Positions 62,822 through 64,000 of a stretch of DNA of 64,000 nucleotides are shown here, one piece after another. The position numbers were made by a program, and so were the translations under genes. Each line of letters starts with the position of its first letter. Positions within the stretch are counted from its first letter, which is position 1. Below the pieces are notes generated by a model. It made no database searches. It saw nothing but the letters and a program-made list of their open reading frames with translations, and had not been told where the DNA came from. Source of the stretch: Streptomyces sp. NBC_01476. Its GTDB lineage: Bacteria; Actinomycetota; Actinomycetes; Streptomycetales; Streptomycetaceae. The stretch covers positions 2,121,501 through 2,185,500 of the forward strand of contig NZ_CP109446.1 of the NCBI RefSeq assembly GCF_036227265.1. Direction: 5' to 3'.

Positions 62822-63270
62822 GGTGACCTCGCGGTGTTCAGTGCGGTGGCTGTCCGGCCAGTGTGCCGCCGCCACCCCGTACGGACCCGGGGGCGCGCGG
62901 GCCGGAGCACGGCGCGCGGCTGACGCGGCAGCAGGAACGGGTTTCCCGCAAGAGCCGGACGGCCCATCACCCGGGGGGCGGGAGCGTTCGGTATGTCACG
63001 CAACCGGCGTCCGCCCAACCGCCCACGCCGGGCCGGGCCGGGCTATGCTGCACATGCGACGCCCGAGACCCCGGCGGCACTCCGAACCATATGAATGCCC
63101 GCCGATCCGGACCGCACTTCCGGTTACCCGGCGCATCCCCGAGGGGAGCCGGAACCCATTCCTGCGAGCTTGACGCCCAGCGAACACAGGCTGCCCGCCC
63201 GGTTACTCACCTGCCTGACGACGTACGACCGCATCCGTGCAACGGATCGGTCCGTGAACCGAGGCGCACC
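62822..63270. other. Divergent intergenic region before the STAS gene
   Basis: No gene is seen. TATGCT near 63045 is a possible -10 for the plus-strand genes, preceded by GGGCC triplet repeats. I looked for a c-di-AMP (ydaO-type) riboswitch ahead of the KimA-like gene and did not recognise one. Confidence 0.4.
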
Positions 63271-63696
63271 ATGACACCGCTCTCCTGTCCGCTCCACGTC
63301 CACCGCGAGGACACACAGCAGCGTGCCCTCATCACCCTCGCCGGCGAGATCGACATGCTCACCGCACCGCTGGTGCGCGCGTCGCTGGCGGGCTGCCTGC
63401 GCGACGGCATCCACACCATCGATGTCGACCTGGCCCCCGTCACCTTCTGCGACTGCAGCGGCCTCAACGCCTTCCTGGAGGCGTCGATGCTGAGCGTCGT
63501 CGAAGGCGCGTCGCTCACGCTGCACCGCCCCGGTCCCGCGGTCGCCCGCCTCTTCGCCGCCACCGGTTCCGGCTTCCTCCTGCACCGGTTCCCGGCGCTC
63601 CCGCCACAGCGCGACCGGATATCCGCGCCCCTGCCGTTCGACAGCACCGTGAACGGCGGCCGGACCGGCGAACAGGACCACCGGGCCGCGTCATGA
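63271..63696 (+). CDS. STAS-domain anti-anti-sigma-type protein
   Basis: A 141-residue protein with a single STAS domain: ALITLAGEIDMLTAPLVRASL, then TIDVDLAPVTFCDCSGLNAF, in which Ser is the usual phosphorylation site. The C-terminal 40 residues are loose. ATG 63271 follows GAGGCGC. It overlaps the next gene by ATGA. In its family such proteins release sigma factors from kinase-type anti-sigma factors; the partner is unknown. Confidence 0.87.
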   Translation: MTPLSCPLHVHREDTQQRALITLAGEIDMLTAPLVRASLAGCLRDGIHTIDVDLAPVTFCDCSGLNAFLEASMLSVVEGASLTLHRPGPAVARLFAATGSGFLLHRFPALPPQRDRISAPLPFDSTVNGGRTGEQDHRAAS

Positions 63697-64000
63697 CCAC
63701 CGGCGGCGGCCGTTCCGACCGGATAGAAGCGCTGGTGGCCGAGGAAGCGGCCCGGCGCGGGGAGCGGGTCGACGTGGTGCATGTGTGTGCCGCGATGGTC
63801 GCCGCCCTGCCGGTGGACGGCGCCGGGGTGTCCGCGATGTCGCCGGCCGCCGGCAGCAGCTATCCGCTGTGCGGCACCGACGACATCAGCAGGTCACTGG
63901 AGGAGTTGCAGCTCACCCTCGGCGAAGGGCCCTGCATGGACGCCTTCGCCCTCGGCGAGGCGGTGCTCAGCCCCGACCTGCGGGCGCCCGAGGTACGGGC
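63693..64000 (+). CDS. GAF-domain (probably GAF-ANTAR) protein, 3' end outside window
   Basis: The first 102 residues are present. A GAF domain is visible (DVVHVCAAMVAALPVDGAGV; SLEELQLTLGEGPCMDAFAL; GEAVLSPDLRAPE). In actinobacteria this pattern is usually followed by an ANTAR RNA-binding domain, which would lie beyond base 64000. It starts inside the stop of the STAS gene, so both are made from one mRNA. Confidence 0.8.
   Translation, partial: MTTGGGRSDRIEALVAEEAARRGERVDVVHVCAAMVAALPVDGAGVSAMSPAAGSSYPLCGTDDISRSLEELQLTLGEGPCMDAFALGEAVLSPDLRAPEVR

Noticed and set aside
62822..63000. c-di-AMP riboswitch ahead of the KimA-like gene
   Set aside because: No recognisable conserved ydaO-type core was found, and the leader between promoter region and start looks too short.

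Overview
The window is high-GC actinobacterial chromosome, most likely from a Streptomyces or a close relative in the Streptomycetaceae. The clues are very strong G/C bias at third codon positions, many GTG and TTG starts, frequent 4-base start/stop overlaps, probable leaderless promoters, a DtxR-type iron box, an AfsR-like SARP regulator, TTA codons, and the usual actinobacterial mix of sugar ABC transporters without their own ATPase. No rRNA, tRNA or CRISPR array was seen.

Left part (1-21654) looks like ordinary chromosome. It opens with the end of a sugar-binding protein, two permeases and a GH13 alpha-glucosidase, which form an alpha-glucoside/maltodextrin uptake operon. A repeat-rich gap follows, then NAD+ synthetase (nadE), an EEP-fold phosphoesterase, a drug-efflux pump with an overlapping TetR repressor and a palindromic operator, and panB. 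Next come a lipoprotein / ECF sigma / anti-sigma operon, a two-gene drug ABC exporter preceded by three 11-bp direct repeats, a 1352-residue AfsR-like regulator, an M50 protease, a small membrane protein and an F420-dependent NADP reductase.

The middle part (about 21.7-34.9 kb) is an accessory island. It starts with a frameshifted serine recombinase. It then carries a regulatory block on the minus strand: two paralogous XRE/TPR regulators, a HATPase-type kinase and a DUF6907 protein. On the plus strand is a compact FxLD-type class I lanthipeptide cluster: PCMT-like methyltransferase, 56-residue precursor, full-length LanB dehydratase, LanC cyclase, a second stand-alone elimination-domain protein, and a phosphotransferase-like protein. 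The same inverted repeat, GTTCAC-N4-GTGAAC, lies in front of both the HATPase operon and the lanthipeptide operon, and a strong stem-loop separates precursor from dehydratase. Several island genes carry TTA codons, so they probably depend on bldA. No dedicated exporter or leader protease is present.

The right part (35.4-64 kb) returns to chromosome-like genes: an MFS pump, methionine aminopeptidase (map), a lipoprotein, a prim-pol protein, and an iron-regulated heme oxygenase with an iron box. Then come dimethylarginine hydrolase, a CrtI-like oxidoreductase, CorA, an Rsm22-type methyltransferase, exopolysaccharide sugar-phosphate transferase and glycosyltransferase, a NodB-like lipoprotein with an altered metal motif, a beta-propeller lipoprotein, a serine hydrolase, two further MFS pumps, and oxidoreductases. 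Near the end are a truncated GH2 glycosidase behind a perfect LacI-type operator, a Tat-exported amine/amino-acid oxidase, a KimA-like potassium permease, and a STAS plus GAF pair that runs off the window.
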